A stretch of DNA of 64,000 bases from Oryza sativa Japonica Group (GCF_034140825.1 NC_089037.1:6398001-6462000); one strand, 5' to 3'; positions 13,901-25,114 are shown, counted from the first letter of the stretch. The notes: generated by a model from the sequence alone, not told the origin. Numbers and translations: made by a program.

Positions 13901-15168
13901 TGTCTCGTAGGCATACAATACAAATACTTCCTTGCAACCTTGAAGATTCCCATCCAAAGTTATTGATATAGGATTTCCACTTTTTTGCCATCTGATACAT
14001 TTACTGTTCTCATTGGCGCACTCCTTGAAGTTTTTGTGAAAGAAATATGATGCACATCCATCCTGCCTAATACCTAAAATATCAATCAAAATGTAGCATG
14101 TGACAGTAAATCATAAAAGGAACAGACATGAGAGATATTTACATTGAATAATAGTGAACTACCTGGTATATCTTGAGGGTGAGTATAACCAAATCCTATG
14201 GTTTCATCAACAGATTTAATAAACTCGTTGATAAAAGGATGACGACGAGCCTGACCATTTCCAACTTCTGCAGCCAGATGCCAGAGTAGATCGCTATCGG
14301 TAGGATTAAACTCTACACCTCTGGGAAGACCTGGCCAACCCTGCAGCAATACAATAAGCACAACATTTAAGTAAAGAAGCAATTTAACATGATGCAAGCA
14401 TTTGTACGGAAGATCTTGGAATTGCTCTTGGCGCATTTGGAGATTTTTTAGGAGCGCAGTTTTAAAAGAAACACATGGAAGAGGTTTCCATACAAACATT
14501 AACAGAAACAGTTGATACCAGCAAGATGGCAATCCACATAAGACTCCCTCCTAAAGAATTAATTTTACTCGTTTCAAAGGAAAAAGAAATGTCCTTTGTA
14601 GCTGCTATTAGATGTAGATAAAAGTAATGTTCAACAATGGTGGAGGGTGAGAAAAATTGAGGAGCGGTGATGACTGATTACAAATTTACAATAGCTGTTC
14701 AATTATTTCTCATAAAGGTATATTCCGTCATGTTCAGCTCTGACCAAAACCGCACGTCCACAAAAGCAAAAGAACGGTAACACAAGAAATGCGGTTTTCA
14801 TTCGAATGCCGGACGACAAGAGCAGGAAAAGATTTACAACTTTACACCGTCTAACCGTCTAATAACCACACGCAAAAATCAAAAGAAACCCACCTGCTGC
14901 GCCGCTCCGCCGGAATCCTCCGCCGCCGCCGCCGCGGCGCTAGCCTCCCGCCTGCGCCGGAACAACACAAAGATGAGGACTCCAAAAAAGAAACATCTGC
15001 AGGACAGAACAAGGAGAAAAGGGAGGCGCGGCACCTCTCCGGAGCGGGAGGCTTTGACTCCGCCGGCGGGCGGAGCAGCCGCCGCCGTCGCTCGGCGAGC
15101 GGGAGGTCCTCGTGGTCGGAGTCGACGCAGGGGGGAGGAGGCGGGCCGACCTCCTTGTCCTTGGCCAT
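7986..15168 (-). CDS. SOG1-type NAC-domain protein with long C-terminal extension, 908 aa
   Basis: Minus-strand exons: 15168-15035, 14951-14894, 14340-14163, 14073-13742, 13039-12949, 12871-12598, 12271-12223, 11943-11838, 11722-11507, 11421-11016, 10933-10838, 10762-10714, 10607-10485, 9613-9512, 9415-9324, 9228-9075, 8252-7986. Every intron is GT-AG and all phases join without a stop (909 codons). Residues about 67-225 form a NAC domain of the SOG1/ANAC044/ANAC085 clade: LPRGVEFNPTD, THPQDIPG, YFFHK, WRLHQYHI and VVSKIFYELE match that clade rather than ordinary NACs. SOG1 is the plant DNA-damage transcription factor, so a nuclear regulator is likely. After it come acidic, polar linkers, two basic SRKRKRRKT / SRQRRRRKT motifs (about 603-646, possible nuclear signals), and exons 13-17 with an unrecognised, well-ordered region (EEYGWVPNSGLG, RVVHDRW). 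Arabidopsis SOG1 is about half this length. Exons 13-17 could belong to a separate gene, but phase continuity argues for one protein. Confidence 0.8.
8289..8322. repeat. perfect 14-bp inverted repeat with 6-nt loop
   Basis: Positions 8289-8302 (ccttttactcatga) are exactly complementary to 8309-8322. The hairpin lies in the last intron of the NAC gene, 37 bp upstream (on the minus strand, downstream of nothing coding) of exon 17 at 8252. No flanking target duplication was found; function unknown. Confidence 0.8.
10755..11085 (-). repeat. intragenic tandem duplication covering exon ends and intron of the NAC gene
   Basis: The 3' end of exon 10, the following intron and the 5' part of exon 11 resemble the 3' end of exon 11, its intron and exon 12. 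Protein pairs are LAYCSRKRKRRKTLR against TAYFSRQRRRRKTAT, and DPSEKTLEED against DSIETALEED. Both introns begin gtatgct and end tatgcag/tacgcag, and both sit in the same phase (phase 2). This shows a duplicated block of roughly 170-190 bp. Confidence 0.8.
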
Positions 15169-17171
15169 CACCGCATTAGGGTTTGAGCGGGAGGAAGCGG
15201 GGGTACGGAGGATTAAGGTGAGATTTAGGCGAGATGACGGCGGATTTGATCGCCGGTGAGAACGTGGGTTTGGGGATGGTTCACGGTGAGAAAGTGAGGC
15301 TAATGCCGATCAGGTTCTCGGGCGAGCTCGCAATTTTGGCCCAGAGCGCGAACGTCCAAAATGTAGCGATCTGGCCCATGTATCATTGAAAATCTGCTCG
15401 GTTTCGATGGCGGATCTCGGCCTTTACCCAACAGTTCTATGGGCCTTGGGATGCTCGAGTAGGTCCGAGTCGTGTTAATTGACGGCCTTTTTGCACACTT
15501 GGGCAGATCATGTTCGAATACATGACACTGCGCGCGTTGTTGTGGAAACTGATGACTACAATAGGATAATGAATGTTGAGTTATCTGGAAATTAAATATA
15601 GATAGTAGCTACATATAGTTAATATGTATTGGATGGTTACGATTAAGTATGTGAATTATCTAATGGCTCTTACTTTGTATGAGTGGTATGGCTTAATGTA
15701 TATTTAGCTCTTAGTTCTAGCTATATATAATTTTTGTAGATAGCGACTACAACATCAGAAGTTGCAACCTATTATCACCATCAGATCAATGGAGCCAATG
15801 GCCAAAATTGACACTGCAGGTCTGCAGCACTGTCCCACTTCGTATGCTACAGTACCCATACCGGGATCCGCTACAGTAGTCCCCTGAACAGCATCTGCTG
15901 GCGATATAAGCTGTTGATCCGGTGGCAAAAGATTGCTGATGTTGCTGTAGCACCACGGTTGCTCTGGAGTATTGGATCTTGTTTATAGACTTGCTTGGAA
16001 CTCATTCGGATTACCTGTTTGGAAACTCGAGATGCATCAGTCTCTACCTTGGATATGCTCGTTCAAGGTTCGAGGTTATTTCGAGGTTATGTCTTGATCA
16101 AACATGAGGTACGTCGTCTGGTCTCTGCTACAAATTAAAACATATGCTATAAATATTTATGGCTAGGAACTATTGTTCTACTAATAACAAAGCAAATATT
16201 TACTTGCACCGTCTCAAGAAAAAAACAATTCCCGACTAGTACGAACTAAGACATAACTATATCCAAATTCACACCTACGAAGTAGTTCCTTATAGAATGG
16301 TGGGTTCTATGTTATACAATTGAAGTTACCAAATAATTGGTACCGACAAGTTGACCTCAATACAAACAAGCCATCAATCTTTTTTAAACAACTTAGAAGT
16401 GCATATTTTAGAAATGCATGTTGACGTGCGAAACACTATATGCAGTGATGTTGATTGTGTTCGGATGTTTGCTAAACTTAACCATATCAAAATTTTGGCA
16501 CTGACAAAGTTTAGTCATTTGTGAGAAAATTAATAAAGTTGCTCATTTGGTTTGTTGGCAAATCTCTTGAAATGTGTGTGTTGCTGGTTTTCGGTTACCA
16601 AAATTTTAGCAATAAACCAAATGAGGTATCATCTCCTCGCCACAAGCTAGGCATTTTTTATTACAAAACCCTACTCTATGTGGTATGTTGTATCATATCA
16701 TTCATATTTTGCTCCTCTCCTTCCCTTCATTGTCTCCGTCCATATTCATGCGATTCCTTGATCCTGTTTGCTAAGCGTGAATTATTGGTGCGAACTTGGC
16801 CCACCTCCGCTCTATCTACTGTCGACAACAAACAAGCCATTGCACCTCAATGTAGAGGCAAGTGGCCTATCTCGACAACACAAACATTCATGTCAACCTA
16901 AGCCAGTTCAACGGTGAAGCGCACCGGACCGGAGAGAATACCGTTATCATTGTGGAAACGGTTGAAAGTCCTTCTGAAAACGCCAAACATGAGTTGAAAG
17001 GTCAAATGGGAGGAGAGAAATGTGAACATGGGTGAGATGATACAAACATGCTCCAAAAGAGCAGGGTTTTGGGATAAATGTTTTTATCACATGGATCTGT
17101 GATAGATGTGTTCTAAAATATGGGGTTTCGTGATATCTACTCTTATTTGTTTGGTATGGTTAGATCAGTTA
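15169..17171. other. NAC gene upstream region and AT-rich intergenic DNA
   Basis: 15169-15400 is the GC-rich, TATA-less upstream region and 5' leader side of the NAC gene. Beyond it the DNA is AT-rich. A 126-codon plus-strand frame at 16521-16901 shows no domain and no splice context. I see no gene that I can support. Confidence 0.45.
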
Positions 17172-17415
17172 GAGCAAGTTTAATAACTACTGGCTCCAAA
17201 TCATTTATAGTCAATCTAATAACTCATTCATACAATAATTACTTATAAACATATACTACATCATTAACATATGGTCCACCTCTTATACACATATAACATT
17301 TTGGAATTCGTATTGCAGCTGGATATAAATTTATAGCCCGATTTTCTTCTCTCTTCTCTCCTCTCTCTTTTACATGTGCTTATAGCTGACTTGTAGCCTG
17401 CTATTGTACTCGCTC
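17172..17415. repeat. dispersed MITE-like repeat, copy 1
   Basis: About 240 bp beginning gagc and ending gctc. It is clearly related along its length to the segment at 50923-51155, sharing blocks such as atagtcaatctaata, attcatacaataatt and ctgctattgta. It is non-coding and probably a MITE family; no target duplication was resolved. Confidence 0.7.
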
Positions 17416-17418
17416 TTA

Positions 17419-17741
17419 GGCCCTATTTAGTTCCCAAATAAAAACTTTTCACCCCGTCACATCGAACGTTTGGACATATGCATGGAATATTAATAAAAAA
17501 AACTAATTAAACAGATTGCGTGCAAATTGCGAGACGAATCTTTTAAGCCTAATTGCGCCATGATTTGACAATGTGGTGCTACAGTAAATGTTTGCTAATG
17601 ATGAATTAATTAGGCTTAATGAATTCCTCTAGTAGTTTACAAACGGAATCTGTAACTTGTTTTATTATTAGATTACGTTTAATACTTCAAATGTATGTCC
17701 GTATATTCGATCGTGACATGCAAAAACTTCTAAACATGGCC
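17419..17741. mobile_element. Tourist-like (PIF/Harbinger) MITE
   Basis: A 323-bp element with imperfect 12-bp terminal inverted repeats: left GGCCCTATTTAG, right end reading GGCCATGTTTAG on the other strand. It is flanked by TTA at 17416-17418 and 17742-17744, the 3-bp duplication typical of PIF/Harbinger. Internal blocks such as gcgagacgaatctttt and gtggtgctacagta belong to a repeat common in grass genomes, from memory. It abuts the preceding repeat. Confidence 0.85.
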
Positions 17742-17744
17742 TTA

Positions 17745-17982
17745 GGTCTTGTTCGTTTCTCCAACAAGTCGGAGATGAAATTTTGGATACTCGTGGCACG
17801 CTTTTCAAACTACTAAATGGTGTATTTCGTGCGAAAACTTTATATATGAAAGTTGCTCTAAAATATCATATTAATCCATTTTTCAAGTTTATAATAATTA
17901 AAACTCAATTAATTTTTATATTCATCTTAATCTTCAGGAGATTCAAACACCACCTCGGTGATTCAGTGAATCAAACGAGTCC
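17745..17982. repeat. possible further MITE with degenerate ends
   Basis: The segment begins ggtcttgttcgtttc, and its right end reads ggactcgtttgattc on the minus strand, a weakly matching inverted pair. It directly follows the Tourist-like element. No convincing target duplication was found, so the call is tentative. Confidence 0.35.
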
Positions 17983-19290
17983 GTTGTGTTGGTAAATAAA
18001 AAGCGTTGGTCGCTTCGTTGGACAGTAAAACGAAGTCATGCGCAGCCAGCCAGTCCAGGCCGATCAAATATCATCGTTGGAGTACCAATCAAGTGCTGTC
18101 GCCCAGGCAGAAAGCAGAGCAAAAAAAAGCGCTGCATCCCATCCCAGTAGTCGTTTGTACTCGCCGAGGCCGGCCTGCGAAGACGACCGTTGGGGCTGAT
18201 GCCGAAAGCCGCGCGAAGCCATCGTGCCGTGCGTGCGGGCGGCGTGCCCAGTTTTTGCCACGAGCGCCGCGCCCGCGCACGGCGCACCACACCCAATCCA
18301 CCCCGAGCCACGCCCTACTCTCCTCTCCACAACACGACCAAACCATTCTCTCGCCTGCTCGCCGCTGCTTCCGCCGGTCGCCTCTGGTCGTGGTGCCCGC
18401 GAAATTTGACCGTTGCTGCGCCACGTCACGCTCCGGGCCCCGCATCCCCCTCCTCGTTTCGCGTGCCCACTGTCCACCAGTCTGAGAGCCACTGTCCCCA
18501 TCATCCCATGGTCCCACGCCCGACGCTGTAGCTGACAGGTGGGTCCACACCATATCGGCCCCACATGTCGGTGGGAGGAGGGCTCGCTTTATTGGAGTTT
18601 GTTCGTTTCTTTCCCGTTGTCCTATGCCCACTGCCAGCCGCGGCCCACCAGAGACGCTGACATGCGGGCCCGGATTTCCCCGAGGTCCACGAAGCGATCC
18701 ACGTAGTACTACTCGAAACAGCACGGCCTCGTCGCCGCTCCGCGAGATCGCCTCGCAGCCGTTGGATGCCTGACATGCGCCACGTGATGCGTGCCACTAA
18801 ACCATCGGCTGGCCAGAGCGCGGCGTACGAAGAGAGCTTTTACACCGACATGTGGGTCGCACCAACGCGTTGGGCCCAGCTGCAGTGGGAGTAGGGGGCT
18901 TGGGAGGAGTACTCGGGCGCGTAGCTGATGCGGTTTTGACACCGTGATGGGCACCTCCCTACCATTGGGCCCTTGCCCCTTACTTTTGTACAAAAGCCCC
19001 TCCTTTTCTGTATTCTCATATTTATATCCCATCAACTTGCAACTCTTCATTCCAGTTCGCTTCCTCCCTCCCACCTCTTCTCCACTTCTTCTTCCTCCTC
19101 CCCTTTCACACTCCACTTCTTTGGTCTGCTCTTCTTGGTATCCTTCTCCTACGCATAGTTAAGCTCCGAGCTCAGGAGGTAGGTTGGTAGGTTTCTATTG
19201 CTTCTTCTCAGCTGGGAGAGTGAAAATACCGAGGAGAAAAGGCACATCAAGATTGTTTCTTTCGGTTTCTTGGGCTTCTCTTGCGGCAAC
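17983..19290 (+). promoter_or_regulatory. upstream region of the beta-1,3-glucanase gene
   Basis: GC-rich DNA from about 18000 to 18900 gives many overlapping long open frames on both strands (up to 211 codons) that I judge to be composition artefacts. A TATA-like tttatat lies at 19021-19027, followed by a long CT-rich leader to the ATG at 19291. No separate gene is supported. Confidence 0.45.
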
Positions 19291-22200
19291 ATGAAGAAGC
19301 TCTTCTTCTTCCTCTTCCTGCTGATACTGGCCGCCTCGGTTGTTCACGGCGAGGACGGTGAGATTTCCCTTCTTTCTTTTTCTCTTGTGTTGCTTGATCT
19401 CATATTGACCCTTTTGACACTGACTCTGCTATCCCATTCTTGGATGTGGTTGCATGGCTCGATCTCGCCATCTTTGCTATTACATCATCGATAATATCTT
19501 TGTTTATTAGGCTAGTTTTCTTGCTGCAATCCTGGAGACCTTGAATGATAGCGACTGTGATTGGGACTGGTCGAGTGAGCGATGTCCCTTTCTACCCGGA
19601 TTTCTGCTTGTCGTATTGTGGTCTCTGGTGTTATTGGAGTTGTCCTGTACCCCTTGATGGTTAAAGTTCACCGTTGGTAGTAGCTTTCTCTTGACAATAG
19701 ATTAACACAAATCACAAAACATGGCTAATCTTAGTTAATGAGTTATTACTCCTAGCTAGAGTGGTCTGTAATGGAGTACTTGTAGTAGCTACCCAGTCAG
19801 TAGTAGCTTTTGGGGTTTGGATTTGACTACTCATCCTGCTCACCCTTATTCTCTGCTTGTCTTCTTGGTCTGCCTGGGATTCCCTTCTCTGAACTTCTCC
19901 CCATGCCTGCATGGCTGCATCCTCAGTTGCCCCCTTCACGTGCACTAGTTTCTTTATCAGTTAAGCACGTTCTGTAGGAACATCTGGTGTCATTATCATA
20001 TCATAATACTAATCATAAACTAATATGTTTGGAATAAGATTTTACTTGTAGCGAGGGGAACGAATACTACAAGCCACTAGTAGTAGTAGAATACTAGCAT
20101 CAGACGGTCGCCATCACTAATCTATCCACTAAAATGCAGCATCACGCCCAGCTTTCCACAGTACTAGAAGTTCGCAACACAACAGCTAGCTTATGGGTCT
20201 TTATGATGGCTTTGTGCATAAGTTTAAGCCGAAAGGAGATCGCTCCCAGGTTATACACATCTTTAGCCATTGGCACCAGCCTTTGTGGGGCCTCCTTGTC
20301 TGCCTCTTTTCTCCTCAAACTATGATCACTCCCTACTCCATGTATGCATCAGCAACTGGTTGGTGCCAATGGCTTAGGTCATGAACTTTTGACCGTTGCA
20401 GTGGGGGTTCGGTGTTAATCATGAGGCTAACCCCACGGTAATAACTCGGTAATTATAGTCACGGATGACTGGGTGATTGTCCTGTGCCCTTGTCAGCACT
20501 CAGCACCCTGTGCCGAGTGTGCGAGAGAGTCCGGTCAGTCTCTCCTTTGACTGGTTGGTGACGGTTGTTTTCCCGGGACCACCTGGCAGTGTCACTGCTA
20601 GTATTAATGGAGTCACGTCTCCTAGCTTGTGCGGCCCAGCTGGTTGTCGCATTGGAGGTTTTGCCTTGCCTGCGCAGAGGCAGCAGCAGAGGGCGGTGCA
20701 GCGTGCAGGACTGGACTGAACTGTGCTTCGCTCGCTGTGGCCATCCGCATGAAAAGCCCGGGATTTTGCGCTGCGTCGTGGTGGTGGTGGCTCCTGTTTC
20801 CAACGTATTTCCCCCGTACCAAGTTGCCTTGTGCTTTACAGCTAGCTTGGTGTACTCCCAACATCCCCCATGCCCATTTTTCTGTAGGGAAATCGATGTG
20901 CTGCTGTATTTGTCCAACTGTTCTTTTTCTTGTTGCTACTAGTAGTTGTACGAGTTAGGGGGTGTTTGGGAGAGAGAGGGTAAACTTTAGCCCCTCTCTC
21001 AACAACTTACTTCCTCCGTTCCAAAAATTCCTCCGTTCTTAAAAAAAAACCCTGTGTCCAGATTCAAATTCAGGAGTGGTTTTTTTCGGAGGAATAAGTC
21101 TCTCGGGGAGGGACTGTTTTTGAGAGAGGTAACCCCTCTCTCCCAAACACCCCCTTAGTGATCAGTTACTAATCCTCCATTTACATTTGCATGTGATCCT
21201 TGTTTGTCCTCAATGATTTGTCGGAGTTTTGAACTGTGCCGTATTTCTCTTTATTCGTCATGTTCGGTACGGAGTAAATGAAAAATAAACTTGACATGAG
21301 CTACGTTAACGTTGTTTATCTTACATTTTTGGCGTGCAGGGGCGTACATCGGCGTCAACATTGGCACGGCCATGACGTCGGTACCGGCGCCGACACAGAT
21401 CACGACGCTGCTCCGCTCGCAGAACATCCGCCACGTGCGGCTGTACGACGCCGACCCGGCGATGCTCGCGGCGCTCGCCAACACCGGCATCCGCGTCATC
21501 GTCTCCGTGCCGAACGAGCAGCTCCTCGCCATCGGCAACTCCAACGCCACGGCGGCCAACTGGGTGGCGCGCAACGTGGCCGCGCACTACCCTTCCGTGA
21601 ACATCACGGCCATCGCGGTCGGCTCCGAGGTGCTCTCCACGCTGCCCAACGCGGCGCCGCTCCTCATGCCGGCCATCCGCTACCTCCAGAACGCGCTGGT
21701 GGCCGCGGCGCTCGACCGGTACATCAAGATCTCGACGCCGCACTCCTCGTCCATCATCCTCGACTCGTTCCCGCCGTCGCAGGCCTTCTTCAACCGCTCC
21801 CTGGACCCGGTGCTGGTGCCGCTGCTCAAGTTCTTGCAGTCCACGGGCTCGCCGCTGATGCTCAACGTGTACCCGTACTACGACTACATGCGCTCCAACG
21901 GCGTCATCCCGCTGGACTACGCGCTGTTCCGGCCGCTGCCGCCGAACAAGGAGGCGGTGGACGCCAACACCCTGCTGCACTACACCAACGTGTTCGACGC
22001 GGTCGTGGACGCTGCCTACTTCGCCATGGCGTACCTCAACGTCACCAACGTGCCGGTGATGGTGACGGAGACCGGGTGGCCGCACAAGGGCGACCCGTCC
22101 AACGAGCCCGACGCCACCTCCGACAACGCCGACACCTACAACAGTAACCTCATCCGGCACGTGATGAACACCACCGGCACGCCGAAGCACCCCGGCGTCG

Positions 22201-22976
22201 CCGTGCCGACGTACATCTACGAGCTCTACGACGAGGACACCCGCCCCGGCTCGACGTCGGAGAAGTACTGGGGCCTGTTCGACATGAACGGCATCCCGGC
22301 GTACACCCTGCACCTGACAGGCTCCGGCGTGCTGCTCGCCAACGACACGACGAACCAGACCTACTGCGTGGCGCGGGAGGGCGCTGACGAGAAGATGCTG
22401 CAGGCGGCGCTCGACTGGGCTTGCGGCCCGGGCAAGGTGGACTGCTCCGCGCTGATGCAGGGGCAGCCGTGCTACGACCCGGACAACGTCGAGGCGCACG
22501 CCACCTACGCCTTCAACGCCTACTACCATGGCATGGGCATGGGCTCCGGGACGTGCTACTTCAGCGGTGTCGCCGTGATCACCACCACCGATCCCAGTAA
22601 GTTCACAAAACCATAAGAGATTCCTGCTTTCCAAACATTTGGATTTGAGCTTATTTCGTTCTCTCTGTTTTCTTCAGGCCACGGGTCTTGCGTTTACGCT
22701 GGAAGGTACGCTCTTTTTTTCCCCTCCCCATAACGTCTTTACATTCTCGCGATGTTTGAAACAGAATTCAAGTGCGTTTCGCTCAAATCTGTCATTTATT
22801 TTTGGACGTGCAGTGGTGGGAAGAACGGGACGTCGTTGCTGAACGGCACATCGCTGGCGCCGTCGTCGAACTCCACGGCGGGGGACTCCGGCGCGCACCG
22901 GGCGATCGGGGACGTCTCGTCGTTCGTCCGCGCCGTCGTCGCGGCGCTGCTGTTGAGCGTCGTCCTCCTGTTGTAG
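19291..22976 (+). CDS. glucan endo-1,3-beta-glucosidase (GH17 + X8), GPI-anchor type, 504 aa
   Basis: Exons are 19291-19357, 21340-22596, 22678-22705 (a 28-bp microexon) and 22814-22976. Junctions are GT-AG and the frame closes at 505 codons. Residues 1-20 are a hydrophobic signal peptide (KKLFFFLFLLILAAS). The GH17 domain follows (GVNIGTAMT at its start), with the probable acid/base Glu119 in AVGSEVL and the nucleophile Glu266 in VTETGWP. An X8/CBM43 domain spans about 364-450 with the usual cysteines (YCVAR, WACG, CYDP, GSCVY). A Ser/Asn-rich linker and a C-terminal hydrophobic tail (VVAALLLSVVLLL) fit GPI anchoring at the plasma membrane. Enzymes of this class hydrolyse callose, for example at plasmodesmata or in developing walls. 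Intron 1 is unusually long (1982 bp) and holds a MITE; the tiny third exon encodes part of the X8 domain. Confidence 0.92.
20958..21154. mobile_element. Tourist-like MITE in glucanase intron 1
   Basis: A 197-bp element with near-perfect long inverted ends: GGGGGTGTTTGGGAGAGAG on the left and its inverse ending CCCAAACACCCCC on the right. It is flanked by TTA at 20955-20957 and 21155-21157. Non-coding, lying about 190 bp before exon 2 of the glucanase gene. Confidence 0.88.
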
Positions 22977-23372
22977 GCAGTGAGACGAGAGTGGTTAGTT
23001 TAGTAGGCAAGGCAGCAGAGTCCGTAGGAATTCATGGGGGGATTCTTTTTTTGGTGTCGAGTGGGATTGGCCTCGGTGTTATGGGTGGGTGGTGATCATT
23101 GAGAACGAACAAGATGATGTGCCTGTGTTCATCTGTTGCTCTAAGATGTTGTCTGGGAACTTGGTATTGGGTGGTACGTTGCCTGGAAAAGGAAATTGGT
23201 ACTAGGTTGTATTTGCAGAAGGTGTCAGTGTTTGTGCGCTGACCACAATCAAAATCTTCTTCTGAGCCAACTGCTTCACTCGTTTCCTTTGTTCTGAATC
23301 GTTGATCGATTCATGGATTTTTGCGGCTTTCCGCTTCCTTCGATCGCGACGAACGCGCGGACTTGCATTGGT

Positions 23373-23500
23373 TGGGCCGAAAGGGATAGCCACTTACAAG
23401 AGGCCCATATAGTTTGGGCCGGAACGGTGTAATGCCACAGCTATGTGCGGCCCATAGATACCGGCCTCCACCCTAATCGTGGTAATCGAGGCCTATAAAA
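23373..23500 (+). promoter_or_regulatory. site II / telo-box-like promoter with TATA box, no clear gene
   Basis: Four TGGGCC/GGCCCA elements (23373, 23402, 23415, 23449) are followed by a telo-box-like accctaat (23470) and a tataaaa (23494-23500). A pyrimidine-rich, leader-like stretch then runs to about 23760. In plants this element mix is typical of genes for ribosomal proteins and the translation machinery, and of snoRNA clusters. No convincing coding exon follows before the Helitron at 23846. A short ATG frame at 23774 ends in a possible GT donor at 23792, which could be a first exon. Confidence 0.5.
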
Positions 23501-23845
23501 CCCAGCGCCTCTGCGTCTCCTCCATATCCTCGCGCGCCGCCGGATCCCGCAGCCTTGGCTCCCTCCCTGTTCCTTCCCTTCCATCAAAGATCCAATCTGA
23601 ATCTGTTTCTTTTCTCGTTTGCGCTTCGAAGAACAGATCTGTTTTCTCGTCTTCTGATTGCGTTTCGATGTGATTTGCTCTTTTTTTCGAAGCACTCTTC
23701 TCGTTTACAACTCGATCGCTGCTGATTCGAAGCTTGCGTTTCTGAAGGGCTGCCAAATCATACTCGAGGATCTATGGACATGCAGCTTCTGGTAATAGAT
23801 TCCCGCATTTTCTCGTAGGTCCAACATATTTTTTTTTCAATGAAA

Positions 23846-24726
23846 TCTATATCTATACCTAATAAAAAAATACGTAAGGATTCCGATATTTCTTCGTCCG
23901 TCATCCCACGCGCCACTAAAATCTGTTTTAATCCGAGTCGGGTCGGTCGGTTTTCATTGTATTGCAAAACCGCAGTTGATATAGTATATGTATCTTCCAT
24001 GTAATCACATAACACAAGTGGTAATTTGCTTGCTTGGTTAATGTGGAAAATCTTCACTCCGGCCTCTCCTGTAATAAGTCTACTTTCGCTCCCTCGTGTA
24101 ATGTGTCTATAGGACCTCCTTGCCTAACGGGTCGGGCCGGCGCACGTTGTTTTGGCCCTTATTTTTTCGCCCAAAAATCATTAAATGTTTACATAAAAAA
24201 ATTAATCACTTTGAACCATCATTTTAAGATATAAAATTGCTGTAAATTTTACATGTGCGTTTTAATTTATTTCTAACTAAATAGAACCCACGTGAAGAAC
24301 AAAAAAAAAAGTAAGTCTTCGGGTAAAGTTTTTTTTTCATCGTCCATCACACGCGGAATCACCTTCGTATATTTCGGCAATAATTTGTTTTTTTATAACG
24401 AGGGTTTGTTTAGATTGTAGTCAAAATAAACCTTATCAAATTTTGGCAGGATTTTTTATGTATTTATTAGAGTTTGATAAAAAAACTAAATGGATGCACA
24501 TATTTGGTAACTTTACTAAAATTTGATAAGCTTTATTTAAGCTACAATCTGAACAGGCCCTGACATCAGTTTCCTAATCTGCAAAAGCGATATAAAATTT
24601 CAAGATTTGGAAGACATGTACAAATTTGAAATTTTGTACACATGTATCATACAAGTACACATGCAATATTAGCAATCCATATTTGTTTGATATTCACCCG
24701 TTACAACGCACGGGCATATTTGCTAG
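23846..24726 (+). mobile_element. non-autonomous Helitron, 881 bp
   Basis: The 5' end is TCTATATCTATACC. The 3' end has a cccg-ttacaacgca-cggg hairpin followed, eight bases on, by terminal CTAG. It is inserted between host A (23845) and T (24727), the Helitron AT target rule, with no target duplication. It carries no RepHel frame, so it is non-autonomous. It lies about 345 bp downstream of the TATA box at 23494 and itself contains a nested MITE. Confidence 0.85.
24412..24560. mobile_element. short TIR element nested in the Helitron
   Basis: Left end gggtttgtttagattgtag and right end ctacaatctgaacaggccc are imperfect inverted repeats, extending inward through cttatcaaattttg and its mirror. 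About 149 bp, non-coding. Target duplication not resolved, so the superfamily is unassigned. Confidence 0.65.
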
Positions 24727-25009
24727 TCCTATATATAAATTGGTTGTGTGATCTCCATGAAACAAAATCATCCTCTTTGGATTTTTTTGTTTGTTCGTTT
24801 CTGTTTTGTTTCATCTGTTTGCGATCTGGTCAACCGGTTTATGGCTCGATGATGACTACTCTTGCTTTAACCACACCGAATACGAAGGCTTGACGAAGCG
24901 TGCTTTGCCCCCACCGCTACGTTGTGCTCTTCTGTCTCGTCGATTCCTCGTGAAATCTCCTCGTGTCGAAGAATTAGACTGATTTTTTCTTCTTTGATGA
25001 GAGATTGAG

Positions 25010-25114
25010 ATGGATGGATTCGGCGAGATTGGTGAGCATGGTAGTATGGACGCCAATGCCTCTTTCGATGGCTCTTCACATGTGGAAAAACTTTGGCCTT
25101 TACTGAGAGCCTAA
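25010..25114 (+). CDS. short open frame of unknown status, 34 aa
   Basis: An ATG in a purine-rich context starts a 34-residue frame beginning MDGFGEIGEH and ending in LLRA before TAA. It is downstream of the orphan promoter and the Helitron, so it could be part of a transcript started at about 23.5 kb. I do not recognise it, and a frame this short can arise by chance. It is the only small frame here that I thought worth recording. Confidence 0.15.
   Translation: MDGFGEIGEHGSMDANASFDGSSHVEKLWPLLRA

Noticed and set aside
18036-18797. overlapping frames of up to 211 codons
   Set aside because: Several frames on both strands are open at once in a GC-rich promoter region; no domain.
21321-22634. 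437-codon minus-strand frame
   Set aside because: It is the mirror of the GC-rich GH17 exon; the plus-strand frame has clear domains and catalytic motifs.
24849-25106. box C/D snoRNA-like motifs (ATGATGA...CTGA at 24849-24982, TGATGA...CTGA at 24995-25106)
   Set aside because: Terminal stems are absent or only three weak pairs, spacing is long, and no guide element is recognisable. Kept only as a suggested test.
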